NCBI RefSeq assembly: GCF_036906915.1
Contig: NZ_JBAKHX010000004.1
Span: 124,001-188,000 of the forward strand
Reading direction: 5' to 3'
DNA from: Phytohabitans sp036906915
GTDB lineage: Bacteria > Actinomycetota > Actinomycetes > Mycobacteriales > Micromonosporaceae
Length of the DNA stretch: 64,000 bases
Position numbers and translations under genes: made by a program. The notes under the pieces were generated by a model. It was not told the origin of the DNA and ran no database searches. It saw nothing but the letters and a program-made list of their open reading frames with translations. Below are positions 1-7,777 of the stretch, one piece after another (the stretch's first letter is position 1; each line of letters opens with the position of its first letter).

Positions 1-354
1 GGCCGCCGCGGCGATACCAGACCAGAGCGGGCCCGCACCGCTGACCACCCCCGCCACCAGCAGGCCCAGCGTGACGCCGATCGCGGCGCCCACCAGCGCG
101 GCGGCGATCCGAGCGGGACCACCCGCCCAGGCGCGGAACTCCTCTACGAAGATCCACACCGGCAGGATGATCGCCAGCCAGCCGCTCGCCTCACCAAAGT
201 CGCCGAGGTCGAGCAGGGAGAAGACGCCGTCGAAGACGACCAGCGCGAGTACGCCGATCACCAGGCCGGCGAGCGCCAGGCCCAGCAGGTCGGTAATGGC
301 GACGATGCGCCCGTCGGCGTCGCGCCGAGGGAAGCTGCTCTGCGCTTCAGTCAT
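1..354 (-). CDS. Membrane protein, partial (N-terminal 118 residues)
   Basis: An open frame runs without a stop from an ATG whose complement lies at 352-354 to the window edge, so the C-terminus is missing. The short charged N-terminus (MTEAQSSFPRRD) is followed by hydrophobic stretches at about residues 20-45 (LLGLALAGLVIGVLALVVF), 55-70 (WLAIILPVWIFVEEF) and 83-118. It is therefore an integral membrane protein of at least three helices with a cytoplasmic N-terminus. I do not recognise a family. It is read leftwards, away from a copy of the 57-nt hairpin repeat. Function unknown. Confidence 0.65.
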   Translation of the reverse strand, partial: MTEAQSSFPRRDADGRIVAITDLLGLALAGLVIGVLALVVFDGVFSLLDLGDFGEASGWLAIILPVWIFVEEFRAWAGGPARIAAALVGAAIGVTLGLLVAGVVSGAGPLWSGIAAAA

Positions 355-433
355 GACCCCACGAGCGTACGTGAGGCCCGAGGCGATCCTTCCCAAGGGA
401 TCGGGCGCGGCTGCGATCAAGGGACATTGCATC

Positions 434-490
434 GATCAAGGGCAAATGCACGCGGTATTGAAATCAAATCACGTGCGTTTGCCCTTGATC
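434..490 (+). repeat. 57-nt hairpin repeat, copy 1
   Basis: Two 22-nt arms (left begins GATCAAGGGCAA, right ends TTGCCCTTGATC) flank a 13-nt loop. The arms mismatch at two or three positions. A partial direct copy, GATCAAGGG, starts at 415, exactly 19 nt upstream. The element begins just past the stop codon of the minus-strand gene ending at 510, so it could act as its terminator. Other copies lie at 15116, 41599 and 54721, all in the same orientation. Confidence 0.8.
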
Positions 491-509
491 GACGGAAAGG
501 GGCGCGCGG

Positions 510-1016
510 CTAGGTCCAGATGTGTTGTGGTTCGCGGCGGCGGTCTGCCAGCGGGACCGGCGGGTCGTATTCGGTGATTACCGTGTACTCCGCGTCTCGC
601 TCGACGGGCTGGAGACCCGCGTCCCAAATCAGGTTGAGCACGTCGTCGCGGTCGGCGTCGGCGGGACACACGAGATCGTCGGCGCCGAAGTTCAGCGCGA
701 GCTGCGCCAGGGGTCCGCCGTGCACGTCGAGAGAGGCGACGACGTGCGCCTCGTCGCCCGCCTGGAGCCGCGCCAGCGCGAACGCCTTCAAGGACTCGGC
801 GGGCGACGCGCCAGGAGCGGGGGTCTGGCTTGCCGGTGCTTCGCCCCCGATCACGAAGGTCACGCGGTCTCCGTACCGGGCGGTGCGGCTGGTGTGCGCG
901 AGGCGGCCCAGCCAGGACAGGTCGTCAGACGCGCCGAGGATCGCGACCTCGTCTGGCAGCAACAACTCCCGGCCGGATACTTTGTCGTCAACCTGCCGCT
1001 TGCGCACCGGATCCAT
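510..1016 (-). CDS. MqnE C-terminal-like protein lacking the radical SAM core
   Basis: This 168-residue protein starts at an ATG at 1016; a TTG at 1046 is possible upstream. Its second half (LKAFALARL … LDVHGGPLAQLALNFGADDL … LIWDAGLQPVERDAEY) closely resembles the C-terminal region of aminofutalosine synthase MqnE and its relatives MqnC/CofH, which carry a GADDL motif followed by an 'I..AG..PVERdt.Y' segment. The first half keeps a piece like the MqnE N-terminus (YGDRVTFV). The intervening TIM barrel with the CxxxCxxC cluster motif is absent, and there is no suitable cysteine cluster. It therefore cannot be a radical SAM enzyme. It may be a regulatory or scaffold paralogue, or a fixed remnant. 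Late menaquinone genes lie about 9 kb away. The hairpin repeat lies just after its stop. The resemblance is from memory of the family, not a search. Confidence 0.6.
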   Translation of the reverse strand: MDPVRKRQVDDKVSGRELLLPDEVAILGASDDLSWLGRLAHTSRTARYGDRVTFVIGGEAPASQTPAPGASPAESLKAFALARLQAGDEAHVVASLDVHGGPLAQLALNFGADDLVCPADADRDDVLNLIWDAGLQPVERDAEYTVITEYDPPVPLADRRREPQHIWT

Positions 1017-1053
1017 GAAGCCGAGCCTACGTTGGTTGTAGGTCAACGATCTC

Positions 1054-1072
1054 TCAGGTACCCGTTACCTGA
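1054..1072. promoter_or_regulatory. Inverted repeat, possible operator
   Basis: A perfect 7-bp inverted repeat with a 5-nt spacer (TCAGGTA-CCCGT-TACCTGA) lies in the divergent gap between the MqnE-like gene (start 1016) and the NlpC/P60 gene (start 1142). Position and symmetry suit a dimeric regulator site. No binding protein can be named. Confidence 0.35.
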
Positions 1073-1141
1073 CTTCCAATCGACATAGGTCGTGCGTTGC
1101 GGTAGGAACAGAATGGGACGGGATGGCTACGGGGAGGCCAA

Positions 1142-2710
1142 GTGGCGAGGCGTAAGGGTAGGCATCAGGCACCGCGACAAGGGGTGATTGGTCCAGTACT
1201 GCGACCGATCGCCTGGTCTGCCGCGCTCAGCGCGGCGGTCGCCTTCGCGTTCGCCAGTCCTGTCCACGCCGAGCCCACCTTGCCCAACACGGTCCCCGAC
1301 GCCGGCACCCGTCCCGCGCCCGCCGGCAGCCTTCAGCTCCCCGGCCAGACGCCGCCGCCCAGCACGGGCAACTCCACCTACACGCCTCCGTCCACCGTCA
1401 ACGGTCCGCTCGCCACCCAGGTCTACAACGCCCGGGTCGAGGTCCAGACGCTCGAACAGCAGCTGGTCACCCGCCTCCAGGAGCGCGACCAGGCCCGCGC
1501 CGACCTGGGCATCGTCGAGCTCCAGCTCCGCCAGGCCAAGGAGGCCGTCGCCAAGGCGGAGTCCGCCGCCGACAGTGTCGCCGCCGAGGCACTCAAGGAG
1601 GCTGCCGAGCTGCCGCCGGGCATGTTCGGCTCCGATCTGCACGGGCTCAGCGAGCTGTCCCGCCTCCAGCGCGGCGAGCGGTCCAGCGCCAAGACCCAGG
1701 ACGCCGACCGCGAGGTGGCACGGGCCAAGGACGCCGAGCGGGTGGCGCAGGACGCGTACAACGCGGCGCTGACCCGCCACCAGTTGGCGATCACCCAGTT
1801 CACCACGCTGGAAGCGACCTACAAGGCCAAGGACGCGGCGCTCGGGGAGCTGGAGTCGCGCAACGCCGCCCAGCTCGCGGTCATCGAACGAGCTCGCGAG
1901 GAAGAAGAGCAGCGGCGCGGCGCCCAGTACGTTGGCGACGAGACGATCGCCGGCAAGGCCGCACACCCCAAGGCCATCGCGGCCATGCAGTTCGCGAAGG
2001 ATCAGCTCGGCAAGCGGTACGTCTGGGGCACCGAGGGCCCCAACACTTACGACTGCTCGGGTCTCATGTGGGCCTCGTACCGGTCGGTCGGTTACTACCA
2101 GCTTCCCCGGGTGTCGCGCGACCAGTACTACGCCACCCGCGGCAAGTCGGTCTCCAAGTACGCGCTGCTCCCCGGTGATCTGGTCTTCTTCGCCTCCGGC
2201 AACAGCTGGTCGAGCATCCACCACGTGGGCATGTACGTCGGCAACGGCCTGATGATTCACGCGCCGAACAGCCGGGAGAGGGTGAAGATCTCCGCCGTTT
2301 GGTGGTCGCGGCTCTTCGCAGCGACCCGCGTGTACGGCGAGGTGGCCGCGCCGACCACACCGGCGCCAACGACACCGGCGCCAACGACGCCGGCCCCAAC
2401 CACACCGGCCCCAACCACGCCAGCGCCGACCACGCCAGCGCCGACTACACCGGCGCCAACCACACCGCCGGCCACGACGAAACCGCCCACCACTCCACCC
2501 ACGACGACGAAGCCGCCGACCACACCTCCCACGACGACACCGCCCACCACGCCTCCGACCACACCGCCGGCGACCACGCCCTCGCCGACGCCCGCGCCGC
2601 CGGACAGCCCGAGCGCGGCTCCGGGTACGTCGAGCGCCGCGCCCGCCACCTCCAACGCCTCTCCCGATTCCGAATCGTCCGTCTCCGCCTCGTCGAGCAG
2701 CGGCTCCTGA
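1142..2710 (+). CDS. Secreted NlpC/P60 peptidoglycan endopeptidase
   Basis: The GTG start follows a GGGGAGG ribosome site. The 522-residue protein has a signal peptide (residues 1 to about 43, ending SPVHA), a long coiled coil rich in Glu, Gln and Ala (about 95-255), a C-terminal NlpC/P60 catalytic domain (about 275-400) and a disordered Pro/Thr tail. The catalytic cysteine is C305 in YDCSG, with H361 in HHVGMYVG and H373 in IHAP completing the triad. The family cleaves D-Glu-mDAP type bonds in stem peptides. The coiled coil followed by NlpC/P60 is the layout of the mycobacterial RipA group, where the coiled coil restrains the active site. The tail holds about eight TTPAP repeats and may span or anchor in the wall. 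Family assignment is firm; its role in separation or germination is inferred. Confidence 0.92.
   Translation: MARRKGRHQAPRQGVIGPVLRPIAWSAALSAAVAFAFASPVHAEPTLPNTVPDAGTRPAPAGSLQLPGQTPPPSTGNSTYTPPSTVNGPLATQVYNARVEVQTLEQQLVTRLQERDQARADLGIVELQLRQAKEAVAKAESAADSVAAEALKEAAELPPGMFGSDLHGLSELSRLQRGERSSAKTQDADREVARAKDAERVAQDAYNAALTRHQLAITQFTTLEATYKAKDAALGELESRNAAQLAVIERAREEEEQRRGAQYVGDETIAGKAAHPKAIAAMQFAKDQLGKRYVWGTEGPNTYDCSGLMWASYRSVGYYQLPRVSRDQYYATRGKSVSKYALLPGDLVFFASGNSWSSIHHVGMYVGNGLMIHAPNSRERVKISAVWWSRLFAATRVYGEVAAPTTPAPTTPAPTTPAPTTPAPTTPAPTTPAPTTPAPTTPPATTKPPTTPPTTTKPPTTPPTTTPPTTPPTTPPATTPSPTPAPPDSPSAAPGTSSAAPATSNASPDSESSVSASSSSGS
2354..2470 (+). repeat. 15-bp tandem repeat coding TTPAP
   Basis: About eight consecutive 15-bp units, each coding Thr-Thr-Pro-Ala-Pro, lie directly after the NlpC/P60 domain. 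They differ only at third codon positions. Related Thr/Pro units continue to about 2590. Copy number in such arrays often varies between strains. Confidence 0.8.
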
Positions 2711-2789
2711 GTTGCCCTTTCCGGGTCTGGGTGGGCGGGCGGGCGCGGATATGGCACGGTGAGACGTGAAGGGGACGCGGGAGGCGATG

Positions 2790-4892
2790 ATGAACGAGCA
2801 CCAGTCCGGCGGCCCGGTGGCCGGCCGGGAGGCGCCGGCGGAACTGCCGCCGCCCCCACCCGTTGGCACGGCCCTGCCGGAGGCGCCGCCCGAAGACCTG
2901 CCTGAGGCCTACGAGCTGCCGCCACCCCCGCCCGCGGGAGCGCTGTGGCCGGGCTTCGCGCCCGCTGACGGCGCTCTGCCGGCATCACCTGGCTCGGTGT
3001 CGGCGCCACCCACCTCTGCACCACCCGCGCTGTCGGCGCCTCCTGCGGTGTCCGCGCCTCCTGCGGTGTCCGCGCCTCCTGCCGCAGTGCCGGCGCCGGC
3101 TTCTGGGGCCGCGCCGGCGGGCGGGATCGCGCCGCTGCCGCCTGGAGCGCTGGTCTGGAGCACGCCGCCTGGGCTGCCAGCGATCACCCCGGACAAGCCT
3201 GCCGTCAGGGGCCGCGCGACCGTGGCGTCCGCGTCCGCGCCGAGCCTCAACGACCTCGCCGGGCTCCCCTCCCGGCCCGCCACCGGCGGCACCACCTATC
3301 GGGCCGGCGATGCTGCCGCCTCGGCAGAGGCGGAGGCCGCGCCACCACCCCCCGTCGCAGACGCGCCGCAAGCCGCACCCCAGGTCGGGAGCGGTTCCGC
3401 GCTGTCGCCTCAGATGGCGCCGGCCGGATCGGCACCGCCGCTCGCGCGGCGCCAGCCAAAGGCTCCGGTCGACAACTCCCCCTGGTCCGCCTTCGCGGTG
3501 CCGTGGAAGGACCCGGCGGAAGCACCCACGTCTGGCCCGCCAGCCGCTGCCGCGGCGCTTCCAGTGTCGAGCGCTCCAGCGGTCTATGGCACGCCCACAC
3601 CGGCGCCGCCCGCCTACAGCACGCCGCCGCCGGCCTCGCCCGTCTACGGCTCGGCCGCACCGGTCTCGCCGCCATCCGGCGCTTCCGCGCCAGGCGCGCC
3701 GTCTCACGAGGCGCCCGTCTCGGGCCTGCCGTCCTACAGCACGCCGCCGGCTGCGACCTCCTACGGCGCCTCCCCGCCCTCCTACGAAGCGCCCTCCTAC
3801 GAAGCGCCCTCCTACGAAGCGCCCTCCCGCGAAACGCCCTCCTACGAAACGCCCGCGCCGGTCGTGCCCTCCTTGGGTGCGGCCGCGGCGGTGGCTGGCC
3901 GTGCCTCAGCGGTCTCAGCGGTCTCGGCGGTCTCGGCGCCCCCAGCATCGGGTCCGCCTGCGCCGACGTCCGCCCCGCCCTCGTCCGCGCCGCCCGCGCC
4001 GACCTCCGGCGCGCCGGTCCCGGCCGCTGCCGAGCAGGTTCCCGACTACGTGCTGCCGGCGCAGCGCTCCGGGGAGCCCGGCGTGGCCGCGCGGGCGCGC
4101 GTTTCCGTCCCGGGCGCTCCACAGCCGACTCCCGATGAGGTCAGGGTGGCGCTGCTGCGCGGCACCGGCGGCCAAGCCCGAATCTATCGGGCGCCTACCG
4201 CCAACGAGCCCACGCCTCCTGACGAGCCGCCCCGCCCAGAGCCACCAGGGCCAGGGCCGGCGCCAAACCCGTTCCCGCCACCGGACCCGGTGCCGCCGGT
4301 GCCGGTGCCGCCTGGCCCCGCACCCACGCCGACACCGCCCGGGCCACCCCCCGCACCGGAGCCGGTCCCGCCGTTCCCGCCGGCACCGCCCACGATCGGG
4401 CCCCCCGGCCACAGCGCCACGGCCGCGCCACCGGCGCCGGCGGTGCCGGCTCCCGCGCTGCCGGGCTGGCCGCCGGCGGGCAACCCCACCGCGCCTGCCG
4501 CCTGGGGTGCCCCGGTCAGCGGCCGGGCCGAAGAGCCCGAGCAGCGTCCCGCCAGCGCGCCACCAGCGGCGGTGTCCACATCGGCCGAGTACGGCCAGTG
4601 GGCACGAGGCCAGCGTCCACACGGGACCGTCTACGGCGGACCGGGCAGCGAGCCGCCGCCGCACATGACCATGGCGGTGCCGAACGGTCCTTCGCTGGAG
4701 AACTCCGGCTCGCTCACCGGCCACATCCTGGCCCAGGGCTGGTCCGACGAGACGAGCACAGGGCGCAGCACCGCCAGGGTCATGGTCATCATGGCGATCG
4801 TGCTGGGCGTCGTGGTCGTGGTCGGCGTGATAGCCGCGCTCGCCGCGGGCGACACGTTCAGCAGCCTTTTCGACGGTCTCCTGAACAGCTGA
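2790..4892 (+). CDS. Proline-rich protein with C-terminal membrane anchor
   Basis: About 700 residues, mostly Pro, Ala, Ser and Gly, with no enzymatic motif. Short internal repeats are visible: VSAPPA near residue 80, four SYEAP-like units near 340, and long P-G-P tracts near 490-560. One hydrophobic helix (VMVIMAIVLGVVVVVGVIAAL, about residues 665-687) sits just before a short C-terminus. There is no signal peptide, so a tail-anchored topology with the disordered part in the cytoplasm is likely. I chose the ATG at 2790 because GGGAGG ends 5 nt before it; ATG 2787 and GTG 2766 are in-frame alternatives. A scaffold or divisome-like role is possible, but no homologue is recognised. Confidence 0.7.
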   Translation: MNEHQSGGPVAGREAPAELPPPPPVGTALPEAPPEDLPEAYELPPPPPAGALWPGFAPADGALPASPGSVSAPPTSAPPALSAPPAVSAPPAVSAPPAAVPAPASGAAPAGGIAPLPPGALVWSTPPGLPAITPDKPAVRGRATVASASAPSLNDLAGLPSRPATGGTTYRAGDAAASAEAEAAPPPPVADAPQAAPQVGSGSALSPQMAPAGSAPPLARRQPKAPVDNSPWSAFAVPWKDPAEAPTSGPPAAAAALPVSSAPAVYGTPTPAPPAYSTPPPASPVYGSAAPVSPPSGASAPGAPSHEAPVSGLPSYSTPPAATSYGASPPSYEAPSYEAPSYEAPSRETPSYETPAPVVPSLGAAAAVAGRASAVSAVSAVSAPPASGPPAPTSAPPSSAPPAPTSGAPVPAAAEQVPDYVLPAQRSGEPGVAARARVSVPGAPQPTPDEVRVALLRGTGGQARIYRAPTANEPTPPDEPPRPEPPGPGPAPNPFPPPDPVPPVPVPPGPAPTPTPPGPPPAPEPVPPFPPAPPTIGPPGHSATAAPPAPAVPAPALPGWPPAGNPTAPAAWGAPVSGRAEEPEQRPASAPPAAVSTSAEYGQWARGQRPHGTVYGGPGSEPPPHMTMAVPNGPSLENSGSLTGHILAQGWSDETSTGRSTARVMVIMAIVLGVVVVVGVIAALAAGDTFSSLFDGLLNS

Positions 4893-4906
4893 GCCGCTTG
4901 GGGTGA

Positions 4907-4926
4907 GCACGCCCACGTGGGCGTGC
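4907..4926 (+). terminator. Palindromic hairpin after the proline-rich gene
   Basis: A perfect 20-nt palindrome (GCACGCCCAC joined to GTGGGCGTGC) lies 14 nt past the stop codon. There is no T tract, which is usual for hairpin terminators in high-GC actinobacteria. Confidence 0.5.
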
Positions 4927-4965
4927 GCTGCCGCGTACCCGTACACTTGCAGAGATCACTGACCT

Positions 4966-5056
4966 GGCGCGGCTGTTCCGCGCCCATGGGCGTTCTTTGT
5001 GGCGATCGGCGGCGAGATGTGGGCCGCGGCGGGGCCATGCGAAGAAGGCCCCCCGC
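4966..5056 (+). promoter_or_regulatory. Structured leader of the DEAD-box helicase gene
   Basis: Two strong hairpins lie in the helicase 5' leader. The first is GGCGCGG/CCGCGCC (4966-4972 with 4978-4984). The second is GGGGCC/GGCCCC (5031-5036 with 5047-5052), extended by outer G-C pairs to 5056. The second ends immediately before the GAGAGG ribosome site. A TACACT at 4942-4947 could be the -10 box. The arrangement suits an auto-regulated helicase leader, but this is inferred. Confidence 0.3.
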
Positions 5057-5068
5057 TGAGAGGTTTAC

Positions 5069-6451
5069 TTGACCACCTTCGCTGACCCCAGCACGTTTCC
5101 GTCCGTTTTCGACTCCGCTGACGAGCCCAGCTCCGCTGAAGAGCCCAGCTTCGCCGACCTCGGAGTGCCGCGCCCCCTGGTGCGGGCGCTCGACAAGGAA
5201 GGCATCACCACCCCGTTCGAGATCCAGGCCGCCACGGTGCCGGACGCCCTGGCCGGCCGCGACGTGCTCGGCCGCGGCCAGACCGGCTCCGGTAAGACGC
5301 TGGCGTTCGGCCTGCCGCTGCTCGCCCGGCTGTCCGCCGGTCCGAAGGCCCGGCCGCGCCACCCACGGGCGCTGATCCTGGTGCCGACCCGCGAGCTGGC
5401 CATGCAGGTCGCAGACGCTCTGCGGCCGCTGGGCCGCGCCGTCGGCCTGTTCCTTGCGACGGCGGTCGGTGGTGTGCCGTACGACCGGCAGATCGACGGG
5501 CTGCGGCGGGGCGCGGATGTGATGGTGGCCACGCCGGGGCGGCTTGCCGACCTGATCCAGCGCGGTGCCTGCTCGCTCGACGACATCGACATCACCGTGC
5601 TCGACGAGGCCGACCAGATGGCTGACATGGGCTTCCTGCCCGAGGTCACCGATCTGCTCGACAAGACGCCGGCCGGTGGGCAGCGGCTGCTCTTCTCGGC
5701 CACCCTCGACGGCGACGTCGACACGCTGGTCCGGCGCTTCATGACCGACCCGGTGACGCACTCGACCGCGCCGGCGGTGGCCACGGTCACCACGATGGAT
5801 CACCACATTCTGCTGATCCCGCCGCACGACAAGTTCGGGGTCGCTGCCTCGATCGCCGCGCGCGAGGGCCGCACGATCATGTTCGTCCGCACCCAGATGG
5901 GCGTCGACCGGCTGGTCGGCCAGCTCGCCGCGGTGGGCGTACGGGCCGGGGCGCTGCACGGCGGCAAGACCCAACGGGCCCGCACCCGGACCCTGGCGGA
6001 GTTCCGCGAGGGGCGGGTCGGCGTGCTGGTGGCCACGGACGTGGCGGCGCGCGGCATCCACGTCGACGACGTGTCGCTCGTGGTGCACATCGATCCGCCG
6101 AACGACTCCAAGGACTACCTGCACCGTGCCGGACGCACAGCACGGGCCGGCGAGTCGGGCGCCGTCGTCACGCTGGTACTGCCGAAGCAGCGCCGGTCGA
6201 CGCTCGCACTGCTGCAGCGGGCCGGAGTCAAGCCGACGGAGACCCGGGTGCGCCCTGGCGACCAGGCCCTGGCCGACGTGACCGGGGCTCGCCAGCCCAG
6301 CGGTGTGCCGGTGGTCAACGAGCCCACTCCGCCCCCGGCCCGCCGATCGGACCGGGCACCCCGGTTCGACCGTCCGCGTGGCTCCCGGCCGCCGCGGCGC
6401 CGCTTCGAGCACGAAGGTTCTCGTGCGAAGGACCGCACACCGCGCGGATAA
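5069..6451 (+). CDS. DEAD-box ATP-dependent RNA helicase
   Basis: A complete 460-residue superfamily 2 RNA helicase. In order: Q-motif region (FADLGVP … PFEIQAATV), motif I GQTGSGKT (K76), motif Ia PTREL, TPGRL, motif II DEAD (D179-D182), motif III SAT, and in the second RecA-like domain the TDVAARG and HRAGRTARAG motifs. A basic Arg/Pro-rich tail from about residue 410 probably aids RNA binding. Such enzymes unwind short duplexes in mRNA or rRNA and are often cold-induced. Translation appears to begin at TTG 5069, since GAGAGG is suitably placed and no ATG or GTG lies before the Q motif. The leader is structured. Confidence 0.93.
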   Translation: MTTFADPSTFPSVFDSADEPSSAEEPSFADLGVPRPLVRALDKEGITTPFEIQAATVPDALAGRDVLGRGQTGSGKTLAFGLPLLARLSAGPKARPRHPRALILVPTRELAMQVADALRPLGRAVGLFLATAVGGVPYDRQIDGLRRGADVMVATPGRLADLIQRGACSLDDIDITVLDEADQMADMGFLPEVTDLLDKTPAGGQRLLFSATLDGDVDTLVRRFMTDPVTHSTAPAVATVTTMDHHILLIPPHDKFGVAASIAAREGRTIMFVRTQMGVDRLVGQLAAVGVRAGALHGGKTQRARTRTLAEFREGRVGVLVATDVAARGIHVDDVSLVVHIDPPNDSKDYLHRAGRTARAGESGAVVTLVLPKQRRSTLALLQRAGVKPTETRVRPGDQALADVTGARQPSGVPVVNEPTPPPARRSDRAPRFDRPRGSRPPRRRFEHEGSRAKDRTPRG

Positions 6452-6462
6452 TCACGAGCGTG

Positions 6463-7077
6463 ATGCCTACGGCGATCTTCTGGGACCGGGTCGATAGCAC
6501 TGGGTCGGATCTGGCCCTTGTGGATGATCGCCGTGGGCTGTACGCACGGGGTTACGCCACCGCTATCGACCCGATACCGCACGTGTGCCGGTACGAGCTG
6601 GTCACCGACGAGGGCTGGGCGGCGGTCCGGCTGGACGTGACCGCCGAAGGCGCCGGCTGGCTGCGCACGCTCAAGCTGGAGCGAGCCGCCGGCCGCTGGC
6701 GGGCAAGCACCGCCGAGCAGGGTGACCTCGACGCGGCGCTGACCGCGCTCGGCCACCCGCCGGCCGGGCTGCCCGGCACCGAGGAGCCCGAACGGCTGCA
6801 CGACGCCATCGACGTCGACCTGTGGGCGGCGCCGCTGCCGAACACGCTGCCGATCCGGCGGCTCGACCTGCTGCGCGCCCCGCCCGGCACCGAACACCGG
6901 CTCACGATGGCGTTCGTGCGCCTGCCCAGCCTGGAGGTCTTTCCCAGCGAGCAGATCTACACGTCGGTCGGGCCAGACACGGTTCGCTTCGCGAGCGGCA
7001 CGTTCACCGCTGACCTGACGGTGGACGATCAGGGGTACGTCACGCACTATCCCGGGCTCGCGGTCCGAAAACCCTGA
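6463..7077 (+). CDS. Putative glycolipid-binding family protein
   Basis: A 204-residue soluble protein beginning MPTAIFWDRVDSTGSD. It matches the actinobacterial and proteobacterial 'putative glycolipid-binding' family (PF06475), whose members share a W..(D/e)..G.d.. start, a central YELvtDe.W segment and a late YVThYPGL-like segment, seen here as YVTHYPGLAVR. No catalytic motif is visible and the biochemical role is unproven for the family. ATG 6463 is chosen; GTG 6460 directly precedes it. Its last 38 nt overlap the 3' end of the opposing metallophosphoesterase gene, so the two mRNAs can pair. Family call is from memory of the pattern. Confidence 0.7.
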   Translation: MPTAIFWDRVDSTGSDLALVDDRRGLYARGYATAIDPIPHVCRYELVTDEGWAAVRLDVTAEGAGWLRTLKLERAAGRWRASTAEQGDLDAALTALGHPPAGLPGTEEPERLHDAIDVDLWAAPLPNTLPIRRLDLLRAPPGTEHRLTMAFVRLPSLEVFPSEQIYTSVGPDTVRFASGTFTADLTVDDQGYVTHYPGLAVRKP

Positions 7078-7777
7078 GCGCGTCCGCGTCCGACGCGGCT
7101 GACCGTACGAAGTAGTCGGCCCACTCGGCGGCGTCGGGGTACCCAGACTCGGCCCTGATGCGGGCGCACGCCGCGTCGAGGTCGAAGCGGGTGCGGCGCA
7201 GCGTCACGCCACCCGCGAGCAGCGCCCAGTGCGCGCCCGCGCCGCCGTACGGCATGCCCACACTGCCCGGATTGACGACGAGCCGCCGGTGGGCGAGGCG
7301 CGCGAACGGCATGTGCGTGTGGCCGCACACCACCGTGGTCACCTCGTCGGGCAGGCCGGCGAAGACGGTGGTCCACCGGTCGAGCGGGCTGTCGACGAGC
7401 ACCACCTCTTCGTCGTCGCTCGGGGTGGCGTGGCAGAAAAGCGTCGTTCCCAGGCCGGCGACGTCGAGGGTCACCGTCAGCGGCAGGCCGCCGAGCAGGA
7501 CCCGCTGGTCGTCGCGCAGCTGGCTTGCCGCCCACCGGGAGACCGGTTCCTCGGTGGTGGCAGCGGCTAGTTCGCGGTCGGCGTTGCCGCGTACCCACAC
7601 CGCCCGCTCGCCGAGCGAGCTCAGCAAATCGATGGTCTCGACCGGCTGCGGCCCGGCCGCCAGGTCTCCGGTGAGCACGATCAGGTCGGCGTCGCGCACG
7701 TCGGGCTCGGCGAGCACCGCTTCCAGCGCCGGCAGTACGCCGTGGATGTCGGAGAGGACGGCGACGCGCTCAGGCAT
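7040..7777 (-). CDS. Calcineurin-like metallophosphoesterase (YfcE type)
   Basis: A 245-residue phosphoesterase with the full metal-binding series: SDIHG (D10, H12), GDLAAGP, RGNAD, CHATPSD, GHTHMPF and NPGSVG. This is the YfcE/MJ0936 pattern of small phosphodiesterases. The natural substrate is unknown. The ATG at 7777 overlaps the end of the upstream cysteine desulfhydrase gene by 8 nt, indicating translational coupling in a three-gene minus-strand set with the Lrp regulator. The 3' end overlaps the convergent glycolipid-binding gene by 38 nt. Confidence 0.9.
   Translation of the reverse strand: MPERVAVLSDIHGVLPALEAVLAEPDVRDADLIVLTGDLAAGPQPVETIDLLSSLGERAVWVRGNADRELAAATTEEPVSRWAASQLRDDQRVLLGGLPLTVTLDVAGLGTTLFCHATPSDDEEVVLVDSPLDRWTTVFAGLPDEVTTVVCGHTHMPFARLAHRRLVVNPGSVGMPYGGAGAHWALLAGGVTLRRTRFDLDAACARIRAESGYPDAAEWADYFVRSAASDADALRVFGPRARDSA

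Noticed and set aside
1017..1141. c-di-AMP (ydaO) riboswitch before the NlpC/P60 gene
   Set aside because: These often precede wall hydrolases in actinobacteria, but the 125-nt gap lacks the conserved core and is too short.
2257..4946. Long minus-strand ORFs opposite the proline-rich and NlpC/P60 genes
   Set aside because: They are Gly/Arg- or Val-rich complements of Pro/Thr codons with no domain, ribosome site or conserved motif.
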